Of a DNA stretch of 64,000 nucleotides, positions 36,801-49,600 are shown piece after piece. The DNA is from Eublepharis macularius (lineage: Eukaryota > Chordata > Lepidosauria > Squamata > Eublepharidae). The notes beneath the pieces are model-generated. The model was not told the DNA's origin and made no database searches. It saw nothing but the letters and a program-made list of their open reading frames with translations. Where the stretch lies: assembly GCF_028583425.1 (NCBI RefSeq), contig NC_072790.1:63760052-63824051 (forward strand). The letters run 5' to 3'. Within the stretch, counting starts at the first letter, position 1. Each line of letters opens with the position of its first letter. A program made the translations under genes and the position numbers.

Positions 36801-39800
36801 AGTATGATGAGCCACTTAAAAAACAGAGCATGCACAAATAAATAAAACTGCAAAATCCCGGGGCTCACTTTCACAGGACCCACAGGACCCGCCAGAGTCA
36901 CAGCTCACTTTTTCAGATACTAAGACTCAAGGCAGATTACACAGTGTGAGTCAGTACAAACACTATCAAAGACATGTAATGGGTATATATACATGCAATT
37001 TTGCAAGATTTAAAAAGGAGAGAAAGAAAAGAAAGATTTAAAAGATTTAACAACAGTAGAACGGAACATAAGCAAGTTCTGTGACGGCTGTATTAGACCA
37101 CTTAGGAACTACCCAGTAGGATCATACTTACAGCAATAGTAGTGAAGTCTCACTGTCCCTCACTGTTTACAGCAATGGTAGTGAAGTTTGGGGTCCCCCC
37201 TTATCCCTTTGCTGATGGATTGCCTATTTCTTTACTGATGGATCTCTTGAGACCCTTTCCTTGCAGTACGGCCCTCCTATCTGAGCAAAAAGCCCTCTTG
37301 AAGAATTCAGTTTTGCATCATTTATGGAAGGCCAGGGGAGTGAGAGCTTTCCTAATTGCCTCAGGTAGAACATTCTGTAAAGTGGGGGGGGGGGACCACC
37401 CAGAATGCCCATGTGCAGGCAGCTGTTGATTTTGTCCACATGCAGGTAACACCTGCAGAAGGCCTTGTTCAGATGAGTGAAGCTGCCATGGTAGAATATA
37501 GGGAGAGAGGCAGTCCCGTAGATATGATGGGCCAAGGCTGTGAAGAGCTTTGTAGGTGATAACTAATACCTTTAATTGGGCTCGGTAACTGATAGGAAGC
37601 CAGCAGGGTGACCCATCTGAATTCCTTTTATAATAAATATCTTTTACCTTTTGAATAAGAGTTATGCCATCACCTTTTGCCCATCTTTCAAGTTGTTCCC
37701 TTATTAATATCAGCTTTCTTTCCTCCTTATAGAGGGAGATTATAGAAGGTGTCTGGTCACCATAAGCACCAGGGGGAAAGTGTTTCTTTTTTTTAAGTAC
37801 CTGAAACTCCAGGTGGTGGCAGCAATGTGAAGCAGTCTGGACCCTTGGCTGGGTCAGGAGAAAACCCACCACACCTAGGCTGAAAAGCACTGCACACCTG
37901 CAGAGGCTGAGCCCTTAGTCCCATGGCCAAACTTGCTGTCACTCAAAGGTACCCAGAAACCATCTGAGTTTGGATATCACTGAATGAGCATGCATTTTGT
38001 ACTCTCATTGCCTTGTATAACTTCAGTGTTTTTTAAAAAATAACAACCATCCAAAAGACATTTCCAGCTTGCTCTTTTAATTTATATAAACAAATCCTGG
38101 AAGCTATAAATTCTGGCAGTAAGAGATCAGAAACACTGGCTGTCTGAGTCAGGTTTACAGCCAAAATTGCATGTACAGCAGGGGAGACTGCAGGAGCCAT
38201 CTGCCATGCTGCAGAAAAGACAAAGGAGCATAATACAGGCAATGTGGTGGCTCCAAAAGGTGAGACAGAGGCCCACTACCCCTGGCCGTGATTTGGATTG
38301 GCTAAGCCATCTTTTGCCTCAGCTGGAAAAGTTCGGTTCTCTCCACAGACAGCTTTTTGTAAAAGAAAACAAGGGAATCTATACTGAATTTGCAGCGTGC
38401 GTGTACATGTGTGTTGTAAGATTTGGATTTATTGCCAGGATCCCACAGCTGTAAACATTACACAAAGCTGTCACACATGTGCTCTTCTCTTGGAACATCC
38501 GTCATGGGTTTCAGACATCTGCATCTGAGTTGCTCAGGATTGTTACACCCAGTGGCTGCTGGAGTTTATTGGCTGTCTAGTATTCAAGAACAAATTTGTC
38601 CCAGAGATGCAATTTTGTTTACATATTCTCTTACAAAAAATGACAATTCTCTCCCATGCTGGTTGAAAGGACAGCTATTCTGCCATTTGAAATAAAATGG
38701 GGCAAAGTTATATTGAGTAAATGGGTCAGATCCAGTGTTCCCGCTAATGTGAGCATGTGAGCAATTGCTCACAGATTCTGACTTCTCTGCTCACAGTTTC
38801 TCAGATGTAGCTCACAGATACTAACCCTCAGGTGACCCCAGCCTCCCACTCAGCCAGCATCTGCAGGCGGGCCCTATAGGGATGGAGCCTCATCCCACTT
38901 CTCTCCTCCCTTCCTGGTTGTGGCTGGTTGGGCCCCCAGGGTGGTGCCAGAGAGCGCCTCGAGCCACTGCTGGCTCTCTAGCTGGGGAACAGAGCAGAGC
39001 TGAGTGATTGGGTCTGGCCTGACCCGTGCATCCCGAAATCACTAGGATCCCCTAGCATGGACATATCTATTTTTATACAGAAATATACTCTGGTTTTTTT
39101 GTCCCTTTCACCTAATAGCTTTTATTGTTAAATTGTTTTTATTGTAACCAAAACAATTTGATTGTAGGTTTTTTTTAAAAGGAGGTGCACTCAAAACTTT
39201 AATGAAAGTTGTTGTTTCAGCTCACAAAGTAGATTTTTAGCTCACAACACTGCAAAGCTTAGAGGGAACATTGGCAGATCACAAAATTTTCTGACTGTGT
39301 TGAGCTGCAGTTGAAGATTCAAGTCCAGTAGCACCTTAAAGATTAACAAGATTTCCACATTATAAGCATCTGAGAGTCAAAGCTCCCTATTTTAGATATT
39401 AAGGGAAACTCTTGGAAGTTTGTACCCTGGAAATCTTGTTGGACTTTAAGATTTTCTCTGTGGTTTATAGTAGTCATGTGGGACCTGATTTCCACTTACC
39501 TATATGGTTACAGTCTTCATATGTTGGAAGGATTGGCTTGTACCCCTCCTGTTGGTCATACACATAATATAACATGATGTACTCACTCCACATGAAGATT
39601 CCTAATACGTCAGTGACCCATTTGTGAGATTCTTCCCCCTTGAAACAAATGGGGAGAATAGTATGAATCAGACTATTTTGAGTATGGGAATTTACCTGGA
39701 GTGCCCATGAATCACATTACATTAGAAATGTGGTAAAAGGGAGAGCCACAAATCTGGGCCTTCACCACATAAAGACTGTCACTACCCAGATAAGTTTCTG

Positions 39801-42800
39801 ATCTGAATCCATGTAAAGCACAACCATGTAGCCATAATAACTACAATGCTCTTTGAGCAGATCCTTTTTAAAGGGTATGTGTGGCAGAAAGTGTATGATC
39901 TTCTGCAGGCAATGCATAGGCCATGATAACACTGACAAAAAGACTTTGTTTCAGTGTCTGAGATAATATATATATTATAATAACATAATAACATTCAATT
40001 TACATACCACCCTTCAGGATGACTTAACACCCACTCAGAGCCATTTACAAAGTATGTCATTATTATCCCCACAACAGCAATCACCCTGTGAGGTCGGTGG
40101 GGCTGAGAGAGCTCCTAGAAGCTGTGACTGACCCAAGGTCACCCTTGGCTTCAAGTGGAGGAGTGGGGAAACAAACCCGGTTCTCAAGATTAGAGTCCCG
40201 CACTACTAGCATGCTAGTAGCTTGGCTGACTCCCTGGATTGGGTGATAACAGGGCCGGTGCATTCATGGAGGCGGTGCTGGCAGCTGCCTCGAGCGCTGA
40301 CTGGGGGCAGGGGCACAAGCCACGGAGCTGGTGACAGCTGTGCTGGTGGCTGAGCGGGAGGGTTGGGAAGCTGCCTGCGTGCTGCCCCGGCCGCCTGCCA
40401 CACCTGGCCTGCAGCTGAGCTGCTGCAGCCTTCCACCCTTCCCGCTCAGCTGCTGAAAAAATAATACTATTTTTTCTTTCTGATTTTGAGACATAAAAGG
40501 TTGGATCCTCTGACTCCCTTCTACCAAACTGTATCCTATGATTCTTGCAAAGTCTCCTTTCAAAGGAGAAAGACTTCCTCCAGTGGTCAGTGACTTCTTC
40601 TGACACGGAGAGGCATCATCTGATGAAGAAAAGCCTTTGGCTGAGGAAGAATGGGCAGGAGGAAGTCCCAGGATCCTGTCCAATATCTTAACATATTGTT
40701 GTAGTAAGTTGTGGTGTCAAATACAGAGGGCTTTTAAAAATATTATATACAGATCTGCCTATCTGTGTAAAAAACGCCATGGATACCAAGTGATATGAGA
40801 GAGGGGTGGTGGTGGTTTTAAACAAACATTCAGTTCCTGAGCTTCTCGGAATCTTAGCAAGGGCATCTCAGGAGGGCCACCAGCAAATCTTGAGCCCTCC
40901 TTCCATTAGTCACACAGGTACTTGTGCTGTGCAACTGCTCCCTGGCCTCTGCCTCAGAATGCCTTTCTTTCCAATTATGAAAGGCGAGGGGGAGGGATGC
41001 AGCGACAATTTTGATAGATGCTTTTCTTGCCCTGGAAACAGAAAATGCCACCCAGCAGCTGAAGTTGGCAGGTGGCTGGTTTTGCATGGAAAGGCAGACA
41101 CGTCCTTGGCAAATCTCTTTCCCTGTTGGAAAAACTTGGCTAGAGGCAAAAACAATTACCAGAGTAGTACTGGGGATGAAAAGAAGTTGAATGAGGATTT
41201 CTTGCCATTTTCCAGCATCCACTGACACACTGTGGCCAAACAAACAAATTGCAGCCACTTTGGTCCACGTACTGAAGTAGCTGCAGTTGTGCATAACTGA
41301 AGGGTTGCTTACAATAAAATACTTCTACTCAAATTTTCAATCAGATTTATTTGTTGTTATTGTAAAAACAAAACACAATCTAAACAACCAAATGATTTTA
41401 CAGATCATTTTTATTTCAGATCTCTATGTCTAGAACTTTTTGGACTGAAAGTGTAAGAAGCTGTAGTAAGTTGCTGTTTTGAATTCGTAGAACTGCATTC
41501 GCTACCAGACCTCTTCTCTTTGATGACTTTATGGCGAGACCAAAACAGTTTGGGCAATACAGGACTTTTATAGTAACTATCCTTCTGGTCTCCAGGACTC
41601 CTTTTGAGCATGAGAGCTGAAAATCTTATCTTTTGGAGTCATGATTCCCCTATGAACCCACCCACCAATTATCATAAGAGGCTCTGCTCTTTCACACACT
41701 AGGATAAGCACCACAGACAGAGACTTTTGGGTCATAGCTTCCCAGTTCCCAGAGAAGCTGAACTGGCAGTCCAAGCTGGAAGGGTGTTTTTATTCTCTAC
41801 AGCTGTGCGAAGAGGAAGACGATTCCCCCCCTTCCTCCCCCCCCCCCCCAGGGATTCAAAAGCAATGACACAAGTGTTGGAGAGAAAATGATAGCTCTAT
41901 TACAATAGACCTAGTGCTTGACAGAAAAGAAATATGCATCACATAGAGAAATGCATTTTCATAATCCTTCAGTTCCTGGAACCCATAAAGCAATGAGTGG
42001 TCCCCCCAGAGCTGGCTGTTTTGCACAGTAGTGCTCTATGGTTTTCAGCCTGCACACAAGGTTCACTGTACTGTGTTTCTCTGGGATCTTAATCGAAGTT
42101 CAGATTTTCTATAGTTGACCCTTGAGAGGAATTTATAGCCAAAGCTAACTGAAAAGCAATGATGTGTGGCAAGCATCCAGGGTAGGGAGTGATGCTATCC
42201 TCCCTCACACTCACAAGGCTCCCAAATGCTCTAGCCAGGTCACCGTGATTAGATAAGTGCATCATAGAAGAAACAGGCTTTCAAGAGAGAAAAACATTTT
42301 CAGGCCTTTGAGGGATATTCAGGAATAGGACTTCCTTATAAGGCAATTTGGGCAAAAATGGAGGAGATTGTGGCATGCCATTCCTAAATCCTTGAATGTG
42401 CAATGGTCTTCCATAAGTACCACTACAACCACCTTTTGCATCTCTGTGGAATGGTATTAATTTTCTTTATTGGATTGTCCTGCATTTTAATGTGCTTTTC
42501 CTGGTTTTATCTGATGCTGTTTTAAATAGTTTTGTTGTATGTTCCCTCTGATTTTACTGCTTTCGTCTTTTTATTTTATCACTTCACTGTTCCAGTTTTT
42601 TCAAAGGATTTTTATTTTTATATCCTGCCTCACCGACATTTATTTAAAAAGACAAGGACCTGCCGTGAACTGTGCAACAAAGTTATAATTTTAGAAAGTT
42701 ATTTTTCACGTATATGAAGTGCAAAGTGCTCAATCAGTAATAAGTAACAATAGGTAAAGGTAGTCCCCTGTGCAAGCACCAAGTGACCAAACACCGACTG

Positions 42801-43053
42801 ACCCATGGGGGGACTTCGTATCATGATGTTTTCTTGGCAGACTTTTTACAGGGCACTTTGCCATTGCCTTCCCCACTCATCTACACTTTACCCCCAGGAA
42901 ACTGGGTACTCATTTTACCGACCTTGGAAGTATGGAAGGCTGAGTCAACCTTGATCCGGCTACCTGAACCTGGCTTCCACCAGGATTGAACTCAGGTCAT
43001 CAGTACTGCAGTTTACCACTCTGTGCCATGGGGCTCTTTTTATAAATAGATAA

Positions 43054-43085
<32 letters not shown>

Positions 43086-46000
43086 AAATAAATAAACAAG
43101 AATAAATACAAAGTTCACATCCGATACTCATAAATATACCAATTCACTTCTCAAATCCTGTCACCAGGAAGTATACTTCTACTCCCAGAATGTAAGTACT
43201 TATTTCATCAAAGCGTCTATTTATTGTTATTTATTCCTGATTGAGTATTTAATTATTCATTCGTGTCATTTATAGTCCACCTTTCTCACTGAGACTCAAG
43301 GCGGATTACATAGCGTGAGATTAGTACAATCAGTATCAGGAATATTTCCATACAGTATCAAGGACGTTTCCATACAGTGTTAAGGACATTTCCACAACAA
43401 TGTCATAGGATTTTACAAAGACGTAGCATTAGCAAGGATCCAATACAGAGTTGAAGAATTGCTGAAATAGAATATCATCAATTCTAGAACGGATATTAGA
43501 TAAACATGAAGTACAGGTAGTATAAGAGTACATATTTGAGCAACAGATAATATGCAAGGCAAAATAGTGGTGAAGTCTATGGTCCCTAACTCATTAGTGA
43601 AGCATTTGAGACCCCCTCCCTACAATACTTCCCTCCTATCTGAGAAAAAGCCTTTTTGAATAATTCGGTTTTGCATTGCTTGTGGAAAGCTAGGAGAGTG
43701 GGAGCTCTCCTGACCTCCTCAGGCAGACCATTCCACATAGTAGGGGCCACCACAGAGAAAGCCCGTGTGCAGGCTACTGTTGATTTCGCCCATGTGCAGG
43801 CTGGCACCTGCAAGAGACCCTGTTCAGATGAGCAAAGCTGCCGTGGAGGGACATAAGGAGTGAGGCAATCTCGTAGGTATGCTACTTTATATATTGTATA
43901 TATGAAATATAACTTTCTAAAATTATAATTATGTTGCACAGTGCACTTTAAAAACTTAAGGTCTGTGGATTGTTACCGTGGCAGATCCTTGTCCTTATCT
44001 TGGTTCTATACTCCGTGGTGCTCCTCTTTTGCTCTCACTGATAATTTATATCAGAGTATAAAATCAACCTATCCTCTTGGTAAAATCTACTAATGCTAGA
44101 AAATGTTCTTTTCAAACTTCTTTTAGCCTGAGACAGTAACGTTAGATCATCAGGGTATATGACTAATGATGCAAGATGGTGTCCTGTTTTAAGAGGTGTA
44201 TGCAGAGGTTTCAGAGGCTCCGGTGGACATGGTCCTAAATCAATGTTTCCTCGGCTAATGCCAATTCAGGGGTGGAGGGGGCATGCATACGGGAGTACAT
44301 GAGGAATGGAAGGAAAGATCACTTTGAACCTCACTTACTCTTTCCATGAAGGTTATTTTCTTCCATATTGATTTTTCTTTGCAAAACTCAGTTTGTGTCG
44401 CAGTGTGGAAGAATCATCACATGCGGACAGTGACCAATTATTTCATAGTCAACTTGTCCTTAGCAGATGTCCTTGTCACCATCACGTGTCTCCCAGCAAC
44501 TTTAGTGGTGGACATCACTGAGACATGGTTCCTTGGGAACAGCCTCTGCAAGGTGATCCCTTATTTGCAGGTATCGTTTTTCCAGGTTTGTGGTGTTCCT
44601 TAAGTTAAAGAGAGCAATGTGACAGACTGTATACATGTCAGGCATCGTAATGGCAAAATTTTTCAACCTGAAGTTAGTGCAGCATGTAACTGTTGCCATT
44701 TCAGACTGGATTAATGCAATTTAAAGCAATGTTTGTTCCGTTATGTCCAAATTTAAATCAGTTGTTAAGCTTCCATTGTCAACATTCATAAAGACCAACT
44801 GCATTATAGAAGTTCCTGAAAACAATAACCAGAAGCACAATAAAATTCAGCCAGGTTGCCATAACTGAAAGGAAGTACAACATAAGAAGTCAAATAGATA
44901 CTAGAATAACTTCCAATCTGTTTGACATTAATTCAGAGAGATTATTGCATCAGGTCTTTCAGTCGTAGATTGTGACCCGCTATACGTAGATTGTGACCAT
45001 ATTATGTAGAGACATAGCCAAATAACTGTAAGAAGGATGGAAATCATAGACCAGAATTGTCCTGCTTCCTCCTCCTACTGCAAACCACTACACCTTTTGA
45101 AACACTGTCCTCAGGACTCAGAAGAACGGTGTTGGGCATAATGTGGCAGTCTGCCAAGAGAGAGGGTGAACTGGCATAAACTTCCACCCCTCTGCTGGTG
45201 GAAATGCCCTTCAATACATCTAATAATAACAACAACAACTGTGCTTGTATACAGAGAGCCAATTTGGTGTAGTGGTTAAGAACAGCAGGACTCTAACCTG
45301 GAGAGCCAGGTTTTATTCCCCATTCCTCCGCTTGAAGCTAGCTGGGTGACTTTGGGTCAGTCACAGCTCTCTCAGCTCCACCTACCTCACAGGGTGATCA
45401 TTGTGAAGATAATAACAACACACTTTTTAAACTGCTCTGAGTGGGCATTAAGTTGTCCTGAAGGGTGGTATATAAATAGAATGTTATCAAATGTTTCTCT
45501 TCTAGAAAGATTAGTGCCCCACTCAGAGCTGTGAACAAGGTAAGTGTTATTATTATCCCTACAATACAGCTGTGGAGCTGGGGATGAGAGCAGTGGCTTA
45601 CTCAGGGACACCTACTGAGCTCATGGCAGCAGTAAGTGTTGAACCAGCAGAGTGCTGATTCACAACCCAACCACTATGCAACAGCAGCTCTCTACATACA
45701 ACCATTAGTACAACGTTCCATAAAGTCAAAATAATGATTATCAGCACAAAAGTATCTTAGATTGTCACTGCTCTTTTGCCTGACACAAGTAACAGAACAA
45801 TACATACCCTGTGCTAAGCAAGCTACAGGTCAGTATCCACCAGAGTGCTCAGCATATGGAATTTTACTTGGTAAGCAACGGAATTAGGAGGACAAGAAAA
45901 ATGTGTGGTCCATACAAGGATCCCCTACGTTTCTGCCTTTTCCCTACCCTAAAATCCATTTCCAACCCAGAGGAAATATATTCCCAGGGTAATAGCTATG

Positions 46001-46595
46001 TGGACAGTAATATGTAGCTATGTGGACAGGGAGGCTGCAGTGGCGAGTCGGTGAAACTGTTCTCTTCCTCTTCCATCAGTGGAGCTCAGCTGGTGCAAGA
46101 GGAGCAATCTCATCCCCTTCCTCCTCCCCACTTCAGCTTCTCGACCTGTCTGGTTCCACTCAGGTCCTACAACTCCTGGAATGAATTTTCTCAGAATTGG
46201 AAAGGAAGGGGAAAGCTGCAAAGACTGACAAGTGATCTGTCGCTTTCTACTGACAGATCATCATGAGCTCCAACTAAATGGGAACCCATTCACTGTCCTT
46301 CTGGTTCTAATTCTTCTTCCTACAAAATATTGGATGATGCTGATTAAAACATGCCAACAAACTGTCAAACCTAATTTGTTGTGCACATTCCCCTAACAAT
46401 TTACGTGGAGTTTGCACAAAGAAATGGCCTGAAAAGAATGAGATATTAGCCAACAAAGTTAAACCAAATAAGCCTGAGCTCTCACTAACAGTGGATGAGC
46501 AAGGAAATCTGTTTGAGGGCCAGATCTCTTGCAACTGCAGTTAGAAGCCAATGTGAATGAAAACTGCATACCCACAGAAATCAATCATGTCAGGG

Positions 46596-46673
<78 letters not shown>

Positions 46674-49600
46674 TTTATTGATACTGTTTATGACCAGCAC
46701 AAGTCATATAAATACAATCCTTAAAAGATAAAAGAATCATACAAAAGGAGGTACAGTTCTTAAAAGAAATAAAGTTCTTAAAATTTAAAAATCTTACCAG
46801 GATACATCCGTTAAAAATTTCAAATAGTACGGCCAGAATCAGGGATTAAGTTTCTAGATTCTTGTTTGGTGCATAAAATTTCCTGGTGGATTTTACAGAC
46901 AGCTGCAAGCAATGTTGTGCTGACTGCTGTGACCTGTGGGTTAACAACCATAACCTGGTAATCTGTAGGTCAGAGTGGCCAAGATACCTTGTCAGTAACG
47001 GGGAAATGATCTTTAGGCAAGTTTCTTGATAGAGTGGACAATATGTTCTAAAGTTTCTAAATTCTAAAATATGTTCTAAAGTTTCCTTTGCCACAGGGGC
47101 AGATCCTTTTCAACATAAGGTTCTAGCCTAACATATTTTTCTATGTACAGGAAATAATTCTGAATGGAGGAACATAGTTTGAGAAGTACAGTCCAGCCCA
47201 CCTTACCTACGATTTAAGAGAACAATATAACTCAAGTCTAATTCCCTTGCTTTCCACATGTCTTCGTTGCCAGTAACATCTGCTGGACTGGGCCCAGGGA
47301 ATGAGAAATGTGTTTTGTTCATAAAGAATCATTAGAAGGTCTAAAAGAAAGATTTCCCTTTTGGTTAGGTTTCTTGACTTGATCAATAGCTACACAACAT
47401 TTTCTGTAAGCTCTATGGATTGGAGAGGCTTGCCTAATCTTTTACTTTCCTTCGTAGACTGTGTCCGTTTCTGTTTCTGTGCTGACACTCAGCTGCATTG
47501 CACTGGATCGATGGTATGCAATTTGTCACCCTTTGATGTTTAAGAGCACAGCCAAGCGAGCAAGGAAGAGCATTATCATTATCTGGATTGTGTCCTGTAT
47601 TATAATGATTCCCCAGGCGATTGTCATGGAGAGCAGCAGTGTGTTGCCAGGATTAGCCAACAAAACCATCTTGTTCACTGTTTGTGATGAGCACTGGGGA
47701 GGTGAGTGCCAGTCATGATAAGCTTGGGATTTTGTTACCACTGTCATTATGCAAAGAAAATCATTATGTTAGATTCCTATACAGTAGGGATGTTCATTCA
47801 GCTATCTCTTCATTGCATGTCGTTAGCTGAAATTATGACTTTGCAAAAGTCTGTTACACTGATTTCTTTGTGCTTTCTTTCATCTGTCTACTGATGGATG
47901 GAAAGGTCCCAGTGAGAAAGGCAGACTCTCAACAACAATTGTAATATAACATACAAACTAAATCGGACTAGTTTTCTTAGGTGCTAGTTTCTTCATATTG
48001 ATCAATGAAAGCGAAATTTGTTTATAGTGCTGTATCGTGCCCTGGGTTGGATCCAAACTTCTGTAAGTGCGACAGAACTCATAGAAGTGATATTTTCTGA
48101 CCTCCCTTTTCCTCCTGCTTCCCTGGACCTCACCACTAAAGGCAGTCCAGGAAGTTTAAATGTCCCATGGAGAAGCCAAGCTTGAGTGACCTCTGCAAAC
48201 CAGCACTGTAGGGGCCACTCAACTTAGACCCTGTTGGCAGTCCGGACAATGGACATTGGCTCATTATTGCCTCTAGTGGTGGTGTTAGAGAAGGCAACTA
48301 GTGAGTAGTCACTAATCATGTTTGCTACTGAGGGGCCTGGGCCAAAGTGACTCCTGCAGAACTTCCTTGGTAAGCTAAATGATCAGTCTGCCCCTGAGCA
48401 CCCCCACCGGCTGTTTCCAAGGGGGCAATGATCTTCAAAAGCAAGCAGTTTTTCTAGGTGCTAAAGTAAAAAATGGGGGCAGCAAAGGTCATTTCCACTA
48501 AGTCTGGGTCCAAGTAATCATTTTGCGAAGCAATTTATACTATCAATGGGATCAACTAATAAAGGCTTTCTAGATTGTATCACTTCTGGCTGCAAGTGTG
48601 CATGGGGGTGGGGGCTGAAGGTGAGATGCTTTCAACTCATATTCAACAAATCTCCATCCTTTACTTGGTACCAGGAACTTTTAGAATGGTGGTATTGTGA
48701 TAGATTGTCATTAGAACGATAATAAGAAATTGTACAATTGATTTGACTTGTATTTTTGCTTCTTTACATCTTTGGTTTTTCTATAACCGTGTGTTGAAAT
48801 GCAATCCTAAACAAGTTATACCCTTCTAAGTCCACTGAAGTCAGTAGGCATAGAAGAATGTAAATACATAGGATTGCACTGTTAGTCCCAGTTCAGATAC
48901 ATTGCAACACCCAAATAATTGCCTATGGATTGAAGCATGATTCGCAGCCAAACCACTTCATCACTGTGCTACAAGCAGAGTTGCACCCTCCTAAGCCCAT
49001 TGACACCTTTCTTAGGGTATCATTCTATTTATGATTACGCTGTTAACCTGGATATTTAAGACCTGCCTGATGTTTCTTTTAAGGACACATCTAAGAGTTG
49101 GCTGTCCTTGATCAGAGAGGCCTTCACTCTTCCCATCTTGTCAGCAAGCTATAATTTCTGCTACATGGGAGGAACCTTTCATTTTTGCTTAAAGGGCTAG
49201 GGTTCCTAAGCTACTGTTATGGAAAATATGTGCCCTGGCTTTTCTTTGAAGTTTCAGTTCCTAATTCTCACCCACCCCAAGTTCACTTCAAAGGAAAATG
49301 TACCTTTTCCTCCATCCTGAGCTATCGTGAACCTGTGCACAGCTTGGCATCTTCTATATTTTTGTCTCTTTAAAAAAAAAAACTTAAATTGTTAAATTAG
49401 AAGCCATAAACCTCTGAAAGTTTGGAAATATATGCTGCAATTATACGTGCACTCTGCTGCCTGAAGGTCACTGTGCAGGCAGGTGGTAGCTCTTGATGAG
49501 ATTTCTTAGTTCTACCACTGGCTGGTTGAGAGCTCAAATACTTCAGATAATAGAAATTTCCCCTGCAGTAAAACGTCCAATTACAGTCGTGTTCTCTACC

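Noticed and set aside
37318..37890. 190-codon minus-strand frame as a host gene
   Set aside because: It reads as the decayed C-terminus of an L2-like LINE reverse transcriptase.
40206..40683. Three overlapping minus-strand frames of 76-139 codons
   Set aside because: GC-rich transposon fragment and flank; no conserved domain and no splice context.
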